From: Spirometra erinaceieuropaei
Taxonomy: Eukaryota > Platyhelminthes > Cestoda > Diphyllobothriidea > Diphyllobothriidae
Length of the DNA stretch: 64,000 bases
Direction: 5' to 3'
NCBI GenBank assembly: GCA_902702965.1
Contig: CACRXP010000641.1
Coordinates: forward strand, 108,546-172,545
Under the pieces are notes generated by a model. The model was not told where the DNA came from. It did no database searches and was given only the letters and a program-made list of their open reading frames with translations. The position numbers and the translations under genes are program-made. This document shows positions 1-10,433 of this stretch, in pieces; within the stretch, counting starts at the first letter, position 1, and the number at the start of each line of letters is the position of its first letter.

Positions 1-803
1 TTGGCTACTTAAGTAGCATGCACTTTTCTCATCGATTTTCGATGCTTTTAAACATGCAAGTATATTTCATTGAAAACATGCATAGAAATATTCATTCTTT
101 GATTCATTTGACCGAAATTTACGTTTATTTTAAATTTTATGCTTGAAGAAAGGGTATTATTCGGTTTTAAAAAAAGCTTCAAATTGTTAGATTTTTTATT
201 ACCATGGAATGCCCTTTTATAAAACATCCTGTCTCACCATTTAGTAGAGTGGTCTCTTAAGTTTGCAATATGACTCAAATCAACGGCTATATTTTACGAC
301 TCCTATATAGTCTCCTTTTAGTACCGTAGAGAAATGCATGATTCCCCATACGTGGAAACTATACGGTTTGTAGTTTAAAAGCCCTGAATACAAGTGCAAC
401 GGCATGTCGAGTTCAAAACTACTCAAGAATCGGAAAAGTTTTTGAAAACCGAATTGTATCCTTTTTTCGAGTATAAAATTGGAAGCAGATGTAATTTTCC
501 ACCGAATGAGAAAAGAAAGAATATTTTTACTCGTGCTTTCCATGAAATATAATTGAACATTTAAGGTCATCGAAAACCAATGAGAAAAAATCATGCTACC
601 TAAGTAGTTAATTTTTACAGAGTATAGTTTCTGCATGCAGCCGAAAGGAAGTTCATTCGAAAGCCGGCATTCTGAGGTAACTGAAATATCATAGAATTAT
701 GTTAGAGACTGACCAGTTTTACAACCCTACTTAATTAATCTTTTCGAAACGAAAACGCAGTTCGGAATTTCGGGTAACATTTCGTGAGTAAGTCCACCTA
801 CTG
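1..803 (+). mobile_element. F1 palindromic TA-type MITE, left part cut by window edge
   Basis: Copy of a long non-coding element that recurs through the window. It begins inside the left arm and ends at the right terminus GTCCACCTACTG (about 792-803), the complement of the family's left end. The arms around 150-180 and 430-480 are complementary (both carry a TTCGGTTTTAAAAA-like stretch), with an asymmetric centre about 250 bp long between them; the centre orientation is taken as plus. There is no usable open frame. The family resembles Tc1/mariner-derived MITEs (CAGT termini, TA flanks in the better copies). Confidence 0.8.
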
Positions 804-810
804 CAGATGA

Positions 811-1215
811 GGGCTAACGCGGGGCCAGCCACCTGCGCCCAATCCCGACAACTCGAGAAGCATATGGGCGCATGGGAGAAGGAGAGAGAGAGAAGGACGG
901 CCATTGAAGGCTTCGTTCTCACGCCACTTCAGCGCAGTCTTCATTATAAATAATCTGACGTTGAAAACTGTCACAGTACACTAAATGTCCATGGTTTGAA
1001 GGCTATCAGCTGGTGGGATAATGCGGTTCCCTCAGGACAGATGGGCGAACTGAAGTGGTTCCTTCTTAATGTGGCATCCGTGACACTCCCACTCAGAGGG
1101 GATGCCATTCGTCCTTCTTTTTTGTGAAAACCTGGTCCACTGTACACCGACAAGGTCATGTGTATGATGGATTGTTTAACTCTGTCGACCACTGCATCCG
1201 ATCCCACCTCCAGCC
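811..1215. repeat. Dispersed repeat R3, copy 1
   Basis: This stretch aligns by eye with 18860-19310. Shared landmarks in the same order are a purine-rich GAGAGAGAG block, a CTCAGCGCAG-type stretch, AGGACAGATGGG, a GACACTC block and AAAACCTGGTCCA. Both copies begin within about 120 bp of the right end of an F1 element. The second copy lies just beyond the 3' end of a minus-strand PLE frame, so R3 may be a PLE 3' untranslated region read on the minus strand; that is inference. No coding potential is recognised. Confidence 0.6.
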
Positions 1216-2534
1216 TTCTCAAATCTTTCTTGCCACTGGGCCCATGTGATTAAGAAAAGAAAGAGTACGGCAGGCGCTACGCAAGTCTGCCATCAGTCCA
1301 AAATGCTTCACGCCGAAGCCACATCCTGTGCGCACTAAACTAAGAGGCACACGGCTGCTATCATCGTTCGCGATGGCCGAAATTACATGTTTTGGTGAAG
1401 TGTCGGGGTTTTCGACTAGCAATCTGCACTCACAATGCATGCCCCACTTTCAGGCGTCCAGATACGCACACGCTTCTGGTTCTAAACTGTCGTAAATGCG
1501 ACTTTCGTCTTCCGTTTGGCTGTGATTGCAGTTTACTGTAAGGCAGACTCCTGTTCGTGCTTGGCCACGCTGGCGGCCAGGCGAACCTCAATATTTGTAA
1601 GGAACTGTCAGTAAACGGACGCCTCGCAAAACTGCAATGCCAGGCGCTTCATTTTCGCGAATAGTCAATATATACCTGTCTGTCAAAAACACTGTTTTTG
1701 GTTGACATACAAAAGGCTTGTGGTATGGTGCCTGGTAAATTACTTTGAAGAATGTCAAAAAGTCTGGTTTCAGGCGCCATCACCATGATTGCCGTGGGCA
1801 TATGAAAAAAAACTTACAGCACTATTTAACTCCTTGGTGCTGCCAGAGATACATTTAAAAATGTCGGAGGCTTAAGAGAACAAAATGACTGTCATAACTA
1901 GCTGATGGTAAGGCTTACGACACTCGAGGAAAAATGGTTTATTTAGGTCAACAAAAGTGACTACTAAAACGTTTGGTGCGGGCCGAAACCTGGCCTGTTC
2001 GGAACGTCATTTCCTTAAAATCACACATCATTAATTTATATGCGGTCATGCTGCTTGAGGCCATATATCGAGTATGCAAGCCTTAAACACAGCAGGCGGG
2101 TATCAGTACTAGCGCAGCGCGTTTTTTCTTCATAATGTGTTAGAAACGCCTGTTGCATTGACGAAATTTAACTCGGTAAAATTCCACTTACGCCATGAAA
2201 AAGGAATTAGTATCGTAAGGCAGTTGACGGCATGCGTATGGGAGGAAATAACTGAGTTACAGGGTGTGATGACATGAGTAGATTTTCTTTGTTTAAGTCG
2301 TCCGCTACCGCCACATTTCCATGTGCCGTCCAGAGGGTCTAACCTCTCTTATGTACGTCTTCATAATAGTGGGTCATCTAGGAAATCGACTTGTAGGCGC
2401 CGAAGGATTCTGAAATTTGGACAGTAAATTGACCAATCTGAATAGTTCGATCAATGTGAAAACAAAAATCGACCAGCGAAAAAGCGCTCTTCAATAGGCA
2501 GGCAAAAGAGATGAAGAACTATGGTTGGTATATC
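1216..2534. other. No recognised feature
   Basis: AT-rich sequence with only short unassigned open frames (for example minus strand 1219-1440, 73 codons, no recognisable motif). I see no repeat shared with the rest of the window. Confidence 0.5.
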
Positions 2535-3482
2535 TCAAGAAATATTAACTGGAAATTTGAAATGCGTTTTCAGTTATTAATAAGTACCGAACTAACCAAA
2601 TAAGTAAAAGAAACAAATAAACGCAAACTACTAAAATTACCTACTTATATCCACGTGTGCCAATCTCAAGTTATTTCGGTTACGCCAGGATGTCAGCCTT
2701 TAAATGTCTACATTTCATAAAAGGGCTACTTAATTATTATGACTTTTTTCTCATTGATTTCTGACTTCCTTGTAAATCTAAATGTATTTTTTGGGAAACA
2801 TGCACAAAAATCTACATTTTCAGATTTATTGGCAGAAGATTGCGTCCTCATGAAGTAGTATCTCTGGAGAAATGATGCCATTGGATTAAAAAGCACAGTT
2901 TTAGTTATTGAACAATTTCAAATCTAGACTGCAGTCATAATAGTGTTTGGTTTCAAAAACCAGTGCCACCTGCTTCTGGTGCATGAAAAATAATATATTT
3001 ATCTACACCTACACAATTGTACTGCAGATATTGACCACGTTGTATATTTCACAGGAATCATCGATAAACGGGAAGATACGATGCTGTTTAAATTGAAATT
3101 TTACGAGATGAAAAAGCGTCATAATTACATACGTTTTGAAGCCCTAACATACCATTTCGCCCAGCATGACATTCGGATAAGACGCGGTTTTCTACCAAAT
3201 GAATGCCAGATGAAAGGGCTCATGTGCACGTTTTCCATAAAATACATGTGAGTTTATAAGCGCATCGAATATCGGTGGTGAGAAGTTATACTACAGAAGT
3301 GGTCATGGTTTTTCTAGACGGCCTGCATGAAGCCCATCCAAATATGGGCATCCTGATGCGCCCGATGTATCTCGATGTTATGTTTCCCGAGAATCAGTTT
3401 TACTACTCCAGTTAAGTAATTTTTTCTAATGAAAACGTACTTTAGAATTTCGGTTGATATTTCACAAGATAGGCCAGCAGCA
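2535..3482. mobile_element. F1 MITE, old divergent copy
   Basis: The left arm is recognisable from GAAATGCGTTTTC near 2560 and from CTCATTGATTT near 2750. The right arm is seen in TTTCTAATGAAAACG and AATTTCGGTTGATATTTCA at about 3420-3470. The centre is much degraded and neither TA flank is clear. This is an older member of the family found at 7472-8463. Confidence 0.55.
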
Positions 3483-3989
3483 AACGTGAAAATATTCCAC
3501 TGCAACATGAGAACTAGATAAAGTGCAGATTGAGGCGTCACTTGATTCTACGGCATATGCCAGGCATAAAAGATAGAAAACTGTCTTTTTCACCGAATTA
3601 GCAAGGTGTGGAGGCTGTCGGCTTCTGAGCGCAGACCTTCCATAGCGCGAGTTTGTGGTGACAAATTTAGGCAGAATAGCTTCTCCACTACCACCATCAC
3701 CAGAACAGATTTGTCAACTGCTCCCAAATATGCTCTTCGAATCGGCGCAATCGGAGGTCTGTTCTATTTTAGCAATGTTAGTCTCAAGTAGCTAACAGTA
3801 CAGAATGCAAAATCGTGAACTGCACCTAAAATCTCACACCGTGGTATGTCAACCGTGCCTTTCTGAGCCCTCAGAAAATATTATGTTTTGATGAATAAAA
3901 TGCCCGCTGCGTCTGGTGTCGTGAACACTCTAAAAATGCAATCTTCAAAAGACAATGTACACTCTAGTGGTCGCTTCGTCTATCTTTTC
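3483..3989. other. No recognised feature
   Basis: Short unassigned open frames only (plus strand 3606-3791, 61 codons). Nothing recognised. Confidence 0.45.
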
Positions 3990-4155
3990 GAATAATGGGC
4001 ATGCGGTGGCGTGGCGACTGGATCCTATAAATACCGCAGTCCCTTGTTCGTGAATCGTCCGTATCTGCTGTTGTCTCTGATGATGGATTCGAGCAGGAAT
4101 CCGAAACGTCAGGCTAATAAAGCTCTTGTCCCAGTGATCGTGTCTCCTTCTTCAC
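3990..4155 (+). repeat. Repeat tail shared with 50.1 kb, possible PLE 3' end
   Basis: The segment 4110-4152 (GGCTAATAAAGCTC..., then CAGTGATCGTGTCTCCTTC) is nearly identical to 50101-50142 in the left LINE inverted-repeat arm. One plus frame ends in an acidic tail, DDGFEQESETSG, before a TAA just upstream of the shared piece. I recall such a tail at the end of tapeworm retroelement proteins, so this may be the last codons and 3' end of a PLE, but no catalytic motif is visible here. The repeat relationship is seen directly; the family call is inference. Confidence 0.45.
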
Positions 4156-4364
4156 TAAGGGGATATCTCAGATTTAACGCAAAAGCAAAAACGACATTTG
4201 AATAAGACCCATCTTTAGCCCATAAAACACAGATTTTGTGGATGAAAACGCCAGCACTAACCAGTGTTCGAAATCGAATAGGCGCAGCTACTCATTTGCG
4301 TCCCGCAGTTAAAAAAGACTTGGGTAACGTGTGGTATGGTAGCCCCACCTGATGGACACAGTAG

Positions 4365-4470
4365 CGTTGGGGTTGGAATTAAGGTTTAGAGTTAGGGTTA
4401 GTGATTGTGGCTAGTGGTTATGGTTAAGGGCTAGGGATTAGGGGTAAAGGTTAAAGTTAGGGGTCAGCAC
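4365..4470 (+). repeat. Degenerate telomere-like GGTTAGGG block
   Basis: Irregular runs of GGTTAG, TTAGGG and GGGTTA variants over about 100 bp (for example TTAGAGTTAGGGTTAGTG). Similar blocks occur at 29611-29663, 32140-32340, 51280-51350 and 55660-55760. The sequence is too degenerate for a functional telomere. Confidence 0.6.
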
Positions 4471-4989
4471 AAGTATTTCTCAACCATTCAAATCATAACA
4501 GGCATTGCGAATAGCTTTTCTCTTGCATGCAACTACTTGACTTCACCGCTTGTGCGTTCGTCGGCCCCACCTGTAAAAACCCCTATTACAACCGGTCCCG
4601 TAATAAAGCTGACTGGGGTTCGTTTACTTAATTTGGGCTACATAACTACATCCGACCAAAACCTGTTCCAACAATCCTGACCTGTTAAGTACGGAAGGTA
4701 TGTGGTCGCATATCAGTTACATCTTGTAAAAAAACTGCGATTATTTCGCGAATAGTACTCCTATCAATTGTGGTGTCTGACAAGAGGTTTGCGCGTGACT
4801 TCGAAAAGTCAGACGGATGTAATTCTGCTCACAACAACAGCGTCTCTAAATTACCTCTATATAATATGACTAGGACTGTATGTGAGCCTTCTCTGCTTAG
4901 ACTACGTGAACAGCTATTTTCTAGCACGTAAGGATTAGCACCTCGTATGCCTTACTAGTCTGCAGATTAAAACTAGAATGTCGCTCTAC
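4471..4989. other. No recognised feature
   Basis: No coding or repeat signal recognised between the telomere-like block and the LINE tail. Confidence 0.4.
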
Positions 4990-5835
4990 GCGACTGCCGA
5001 TTGACGCAAATCAGCGCAAGTGAAAAGGCGACATTTCGCCCTCCATACCTGGCAACGTCTGCTCCGCCGATGGGTACAGACCTTTGTTGTCCTCGCAACA
5101 TCCGCGCATCAGGCTATAACGGAGCGCGGTACGCCAGTCTTCGTTGCATCAATGTAAGTCGAACGCGGTTCTTGATGTCATCTCCTGCATTTCGACCTCA
5201 TGCGGTATGTCGACGCCCACGGCGTAAGCCTCAGTATTCGCCGTCTACTAGTAGTTTGGTCGTACCTCCCTTCCCCACTTCTCGACTGGGCTGGAAGCGT
5301 AGTGTGGCCGACCGCGTCTGGGTTACTCTCGTCTGGCCACTTTGACGCGAATAGTCTCATCCGGTGTATCAGTCCTGCCCTGACGATGTCGGTTCTAAAT
5401 CGCGTATACAATACCACATGCAGGCCAGTCCTGTCCGACCCGCATACGTACCACTAAAGGTTGACATTTATTTCTGCCCTGACGATGTCCGATTATAATC
5501 AAAGCTGACATTTATTTCTGCCCTGACGATGTTCGATTATAATCCGTTATATACCGCCACATGCAGGCCAGTCCTATCCGCATTTTTCTGTTAATATTTT
5601 TTAGCGTGGGTTTTTTCCTCCTGTGACATTAATCCAATCATTTTTAAATTTTTAGTTGGAGTTTTTTTCAACCATAACTAATCATTTTTCTTAACGGACT
5701 ACTAATTCAGAAAACTTGAATTGCCTTTTGTACAGATTCTGCATACCTCATCTAAAATTCGCATGCAAATTTATTTTTACTTGCTTTGGTGGGACCCCGA
5801 CGGGTCTTTAATAAAAAATTATTATTATTATTTTA
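4990..5835 (+). mobile_element. Non-LTR retrotransposon 3' end with ATT-repeat tail
   Basis: The stretch is GC-richer than its surroundings and ends in GGTGGGACCCCGACGGGTC followed by an AATAAA-like motif and a short (ATT)n run at about 5817-5834. That is the usual 3' structure of flatworm CR1/RTE-type LINEs. An open frame at 5001-5345 (114 codons) is rich in Arg, Ser and Pro without recognisable motifs and may be untranslated sequence. A 45-bp unit is duplicated in tandem inside (5456-5544). The 5' part with reverse transcriptase is absent, so this is a 5'-truncated insertion on the plus strand. Confidence 0.6.
5456..5544 (+). repeat. Two tandem 44-45 bp units in the LINE tail
   Basis: Units 5456-5500 and 5501-5544 differ at only a few positions. 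Both contain TGACATTTATTTCTGCCCTG and GATTATAATC. A third, diverged core (CCTGCCCTGACGATGTC) lies upstream near 5374, and an ATGCAGGCCAGTCCT motif flanks the array on both sides. Confidence 0.8.
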
Positions 5836-6697
5836 ACTGCTAAAGTAGGCGTTTGCATTTTGCGTGCCTACTGAAAAAAACTGCGGTTATTCGAAGAGGA
5901 AAGCAAGATCTCCCCGGAAGGTTAATTAATTAGTTTTCATTGTGAACCGCCAAGGCGACCATCCAGTAAGACAGAACTGATTCACCCCGAATTAATATGG
6001 CTGTCTGGCATAGCCGACCACGTTCCTGACCAACACTGAGTTTCACCATGCTGGATTTTTGCCTTCCCTTAATTTGTGCAATGCGATTGCAGTGACTGCA
6101 CTGTGTGAGGCAGTGACCGGAGCGGCAGGAGTTGGCCAAATTTATGCTGTGACTGTTTGACCTGATGAGTACTCAATTCTTCCACAGGTTGAGATGCTTT
6201 CGAGTCATATCCGACCGATCCTGCTTGTGGTTTCGGACGTCCTAAAGGTCAACCTGCGTAACACACGAAATAGCCATAGGTGTGGGCAACGCGAACTACT
6301 CTTGAGGATGCAAAAGTTGCGATTTGCTGCTGATTTTGTCAAAATGACTAAATGAACCAGTTGGCCGTTGAACATGTGTGGTTAGGGGAAAAGAATGCCT
6401 CGTTCATGTAAAAATGGCGATGGGGAGAGGGAAAGACCATTGAAATACACTCCTAACTACCACTCTGAAATGGGTGGTTCACAAGACTTTGTTTCCAGAA
6501 TGTTCATTAAATATAACAGAAGCTCTTTTAGAGGTTCTTTTGTGGTTTCTGCCGAAAAATAAAAAATTTAGTGTCAAGAAACTTATAGTGTCTTCTGATC
6601 ATGCGAGTGCACGCGATAAGTACTGGACAAAATGGAGATGCCGGTTTGTATCTTGTGTTGTGCCGAGACTCGTTGCTTAGGTTCCCAATCGCAAGCA
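5836..6697. other. No recognised feature
   Basis: Only short unassigned frames (5930-6139 minus, 69 codons; 6474-6680 plus, 68 codons). No known repeat family seen. Confidence 0.45.
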
Positions 6698-7471
6698 CAG
6701 AAAGCGGTCTGACTCATGGAATGTTAGTCGAAATTCCGAAATGCGCTTTCGTTTTGGAAAGATTAATCAGGTAGGGTTGTAAAGCTAATAATTGCGCAAC
6801 ATAATTCTATAATAATTCAGTTACCTCAGGATGCCTGCATTTGAACGTACCTCTCCGCGGGTCTACAAAAATGACTACTTAAGTAGCATGCATTTTTCTC
6901 ATTGATTTTCGCTGCCCTTAAAAATTCTATTATATTTCGTGGAAAACACGCCTAAGATATTCATTCCCTTGTTCATTCGGCAGAAATTGACATCATCTTT
7001 CAATTTTCTTCTTGAAGGCAGGATATAATTCGGTTTTAAGTGTTTCAAATTGCGAGTTTTTTTAATACCGTGAGATGGCCGTAATAAAACGCCATGTCTT
7101 CGCATGTGCCAAGGTGGCTTGTAAAGTTAAAAATATGGATCAAATCCACTGTTAAAGTTTATGAACCCCATATGGTTTTCTCTTACTAACTTAGAGAGAT
7201 GTATACTTTTCCGTACGCGGAAAATATAGGGCTTGTAGTTTGGAAACCCTGAATGCAAGTGTAACGGCAGGTCGGGGTTCAAAATGATTCGGGATTTGGA
7301 AAAGCTTTTTTAAAACTAAACCTGCCCTTCCTTCGAACATAAAATTAGAAGAAAACGTCATTTTCTACCGAATGAGCAGAAGAATGAATATCGTTGTGTA
7401 TGTTCTCCATGAAATTTAATTGAATATTTAACGGTTTCGAAAATCAATGTGAAAAATGCATGCTACTTACA
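6698..7471 (+). mobile_element. F1 MITE, left part of host copy interrupted by a nested F1
   Basis: It starts at CAGAAAGCGGTCTGACTCAT, a decayed form of the F1 left terminus. It runs through the left arm, the asymmetric centre and most of the right arm, then breaks at CATGCTACTTA (7461-7471). The missing right-arm end resumes at 8464. It is therefore an older F1 copy split by a younger insertion. Confidence 0.75.
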
Positions 7472-8463
7472 GTAGATGTGCTAACTCATAAAATGTCAAC
7501 CAAACTTTCGAAATGCGTCCTCGTTTCGAACAGATAAATTAAGTAGTGTTGTAAAACTAATCATGATGCAGCATAAATCTATAACGATTCAGTTACCACA
7601 GGCTGTCGGCTTTCGAAAGAACTTATTTTCGGCTGCATGCAAGATCTATACTCTGCAAAAAATGACTACTTAAGTAGCATGCAAGTTTCTCATTGATTTT
7701 CGATGCCCTTGAAAATTCAATTATATGTCATGGAAAGCATGCATGCCAATATTCATTCTTTTACTTAATCGGTAGAAAATCATGTCTTCTTCCAATTTCA
7801 TAATCAAAAGAAGAGTATAATTCGGTTTTAAAAAAGTTTCTAATTGTGAGATTTTTTAATACCGTTAAATGGCCGTTCATGAAACGTCATGTATCTGCAT
7901 TTATGAATGTGGCTTGTAAAGTTAACAATATTGCTCAAATCCACTGCTTAATTTTATGACCTCATATGGTCTCCTCTTAACACCGTAGGGAAATGCATGG
8001 TTTTCCGTACACGGAAAATATACAGCTTGTAGTTTTGAAACCCTGAATGCAAGTGTAACGGCAGGTCGGGTTCAAAATTATTCGGGAATTGGAAAAGTTT
8101 TTTAAAACCGAATTATACTCTTCTTTTGAGTATAGAATTGGAAGAAGACGTGATTTTCTACCGATTAAGTAAAAGAATTAATATTGGCATGCATGCTTTC
8201 CATGAAATATAATTGAATTTTCAAGGGCATCGAAAATCAATGAGAAACTTGCATGCTACTTAAGTAGTCATTTTTTGCAGAGCATAGATCTTGCATGCAG
8301 CCGAAAATAAGTTCTTTCGAAAGCCAACAGCCTGAGGTAACTGGATCATTATAGATTTATGCTGCATCATGATTAGTTTTACAACACTATTTAATTCATC
8401 TTTTCGAAACGATAACGCATTTCGAAATTTTGGTTGACATTTCATGAGTTAGCACATCTATTG
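7472..8463 (+). mobile_element. F1 MITE, best-preserved nested copy
   Basis: This 992-bp element has inverted arms of roughly 370 bp (about 7472-7845 and 8091-8463) and an asymmetric centre of about 245 bp. The left end is CAGTAGATGTGCTAACTCAT and the right end is its near-complement, finishing CATCTATTG. It is bounded by TA on both sides (7470-7471 and 8464-8465). Removing it with one TA rejoins the older F1 copy as CTACTTA+AGCAGTCATT, which is the family consensus there. CAGT termini and a TA target are typical of Tc1/mariner-type elements. No open frame for a transposase exists, so it must have been mobilised in trans. Confidence 0.88.
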
Positions 8464-8665
8464 TAAGCAGTCATTTTTCACAGAGTATAGTTTTGCATGC
8501 AGCCGGATAGAAGTTCTTTCGAAAGCCGACATCCTGAGATAACTGAATTAATATAGAGTTATGCTTCAAGACGATTAGTTTTACATCCCTACATAATTAA
8601 TCATTTTGAAAGGAAAACTCACTTCGGAATTTCGGTTTGCACTTCGTGAGTTAGCCCACCTACTG
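8464..8665 (+). mobile_element. F1 MITE, right end of the interrupted host copy
   Basis: Continuation of the copy that starts at 6698. It resumes at AGCAGTCATTTTTCACAGAG and ends at TTAGCCCACCTACTG (8665). Confidence 0.75.
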
Positions 8666-10334
8666 TGTTTTGCCTGAGAAATCGTAGTTCGGTTTTGTAC
8701 GTTGCAAACCTCAACTGACATCGTGGATTATGTGACGATGACAAATGCGTATGCCTTATTATCGCCATTTTTCCTGCCCCGGGCAGCCATGCATCACTGA
8801 CGCAATAAAACTTCCGCGTCACCTACGCGTACTATAAGTGCGTTGACTCGTCTTTTCAACGGAACGCACATTCACATGCCCCGATGGCCAGACTCGTAAG
8901 AGTAATCATAAAAGCTGCATTTAGATGTGAGCACTGCTCACCTGCGCCGGACAAAAGACTACGTTCCCACCAGATGGCAGTCTCCCAGGGGGGCATAATT
9001 AAGGAATCCTCGCTGTTTAACTGCATGATCGGCGAGTCTGCGCGTTGCAGCGGTTTGATCCTAAATTTTGAAGAGTCGGGTTCATCATCTGAGAAAATGT
9101 TTAGTATATTTTTCATCTGGAATTCGTCTCCTTTTTTTCCCGGGGCCCAGCATATTACGAAAGATTTTAAAGTCGTTGAACATTCTCCATGCGAATATTT
9201 TGTACCGCATTACTGGCCATCGCTGATTGAATCATGTAGAGAGAGAGAGAGGGAGCTGACTTTGTTGATTAATGCTTTGGACTGCTTTAAGTTTTGGCCA
9301 GTCCTACCTACATTCGTGGCCACATGATGTCTTTTAAATGGCCAAACGTGAGCGCGCTGGTAAGACCTCATTTCGGGACACCGTCATAACTGTCGGACCA
9401 ATCAGCAATTTGGACCTGCGTATGTGTGTGTGTGTGTGTGTGTTGCGTGGTACGGTTCCATGCCTGTTTTGCGTGTCCGTATTGTGATGTCTGTTATGGC
9501 AGAGCTCAAAATATAAGGTAAAAGCCTACCGTCGGAAGCCACGTGCGCAGGCGAATTCGGCTTAAGTCTCGGGCATCGTACCGGGTGCCCCGAACACGAG
9601 TCTTAAACCATCCGCCCAAAACAGAGGATGAAGTTCAACTAGGTCTGACTACTGGAGCCTTACAAGGAGTATTAGAATAGACTCGAAAGCATGCGTCACG
9701 ACGCGCGGCGGAAAGAAGGGCATCGATTTGGGAGGTCCTATTTCAGGGACGCGGTGAGCCACGTAGTCCACACGCCCCGACATCATCTGCATCCGAACTT
9801 AGATGGTCGTCCGGTGGCCAGGTGCGCTGAGATTGTTTATCTTGATTTCGAATCATTTCACTTAGTCTTCTTAATAATCGCCATCTTTGTAAAAGGCACA
9901 AATTTATCTTGTCAACGTCGCGAAGTTTGTGAAAAAGGCAGGAGATCAGACAGGTTGGTGATGCAATGTGTTTTTGAAAAACGTCCTTAAAATAGATTCC
10001 CCCCGCTTCTAGAGGTCACAAACAGTCGTAGCGTTAAAGCTGTGGACGACATAATATTCCCTGAAATATCCCAAAATTTCCTTAAAATAGAATAATGGTG
10101 GCATGAAGCAGCGTACTGTGGTTTTGGAGGGGAACGATCATGTGCAACCCGGTGGCCTTAAACATGTGTGTGCCGTACTTTTATCTCTGCAAAAAGTGTC
10201 ATTTGCAATGCTTCCATTCACTCACTCAAAAAGACTCACTACCTTGGCCTTAACACGGCTCTTAGAAAATTTCGCAGATGTCTCCTTTTTGGAATGTGAA
10301 GGGCCCACGGTAACAGGTTAATTGAAATATTAAC
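8666..10334. other. Unassigned region with a 147-codon open frame and a TG repeat
   Basis: The longest frame is 8884-9327 on plus (147 codons). It contains a run encoded by GAGAGAGAGAGAG and no domain I recognise; it overlaps an 86-codon minus frame, so coding status is doubtful. A (TG)10 microsatellite lies at 9423-9442. A second plus frame at 9691-9990 (99 codons) and one at 10103-10321 (72 codons) are also unassigned. The 9540-9850 stretch is GC-richer and could be a retroelement fragment, but I cannot show it. Confidence 0.4.
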
Positions 10335-10433
10335 TCATAGATGTTTTGGCAGATTTTGAATAATTCATATTGATCCAACTGTGAAAAACTTGGGTCAGTA
10401 TAAATTATTCAAAATCTGCCAAAACATCTATGA
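10335..10433. repeat. 99-bp hairpin made from inverted SINE tail sequence
   Basis: The left arm 10335-10380 (starting TCATAGATGTTTTGGCAG) is complementary to 10390-10433 (ending CCAAAACATCTATGA) with few mismatches and a loop of about 9 nt. The arm sequence is the extended 3' tail of the tRNA-like SINE family (compare 27820-27855). A similar inverted tail precedes the SINE at 42.0-42.4 kb. Confidence 0.85.

Noticed and set aside
4365..4470. Chromosome end or internal telomere
   Set aside because: The array is short and irregular, recurs at five sites and in places lies within small TIR elements, so it is better explained as repeat content.
8884..9327. 147-codon protein gene
   Set aside because: No domain, an overlapping 86-codon frame on the other strand, and a GA-repeat-encoded Arg/Glu run; insufficient to call a gene.
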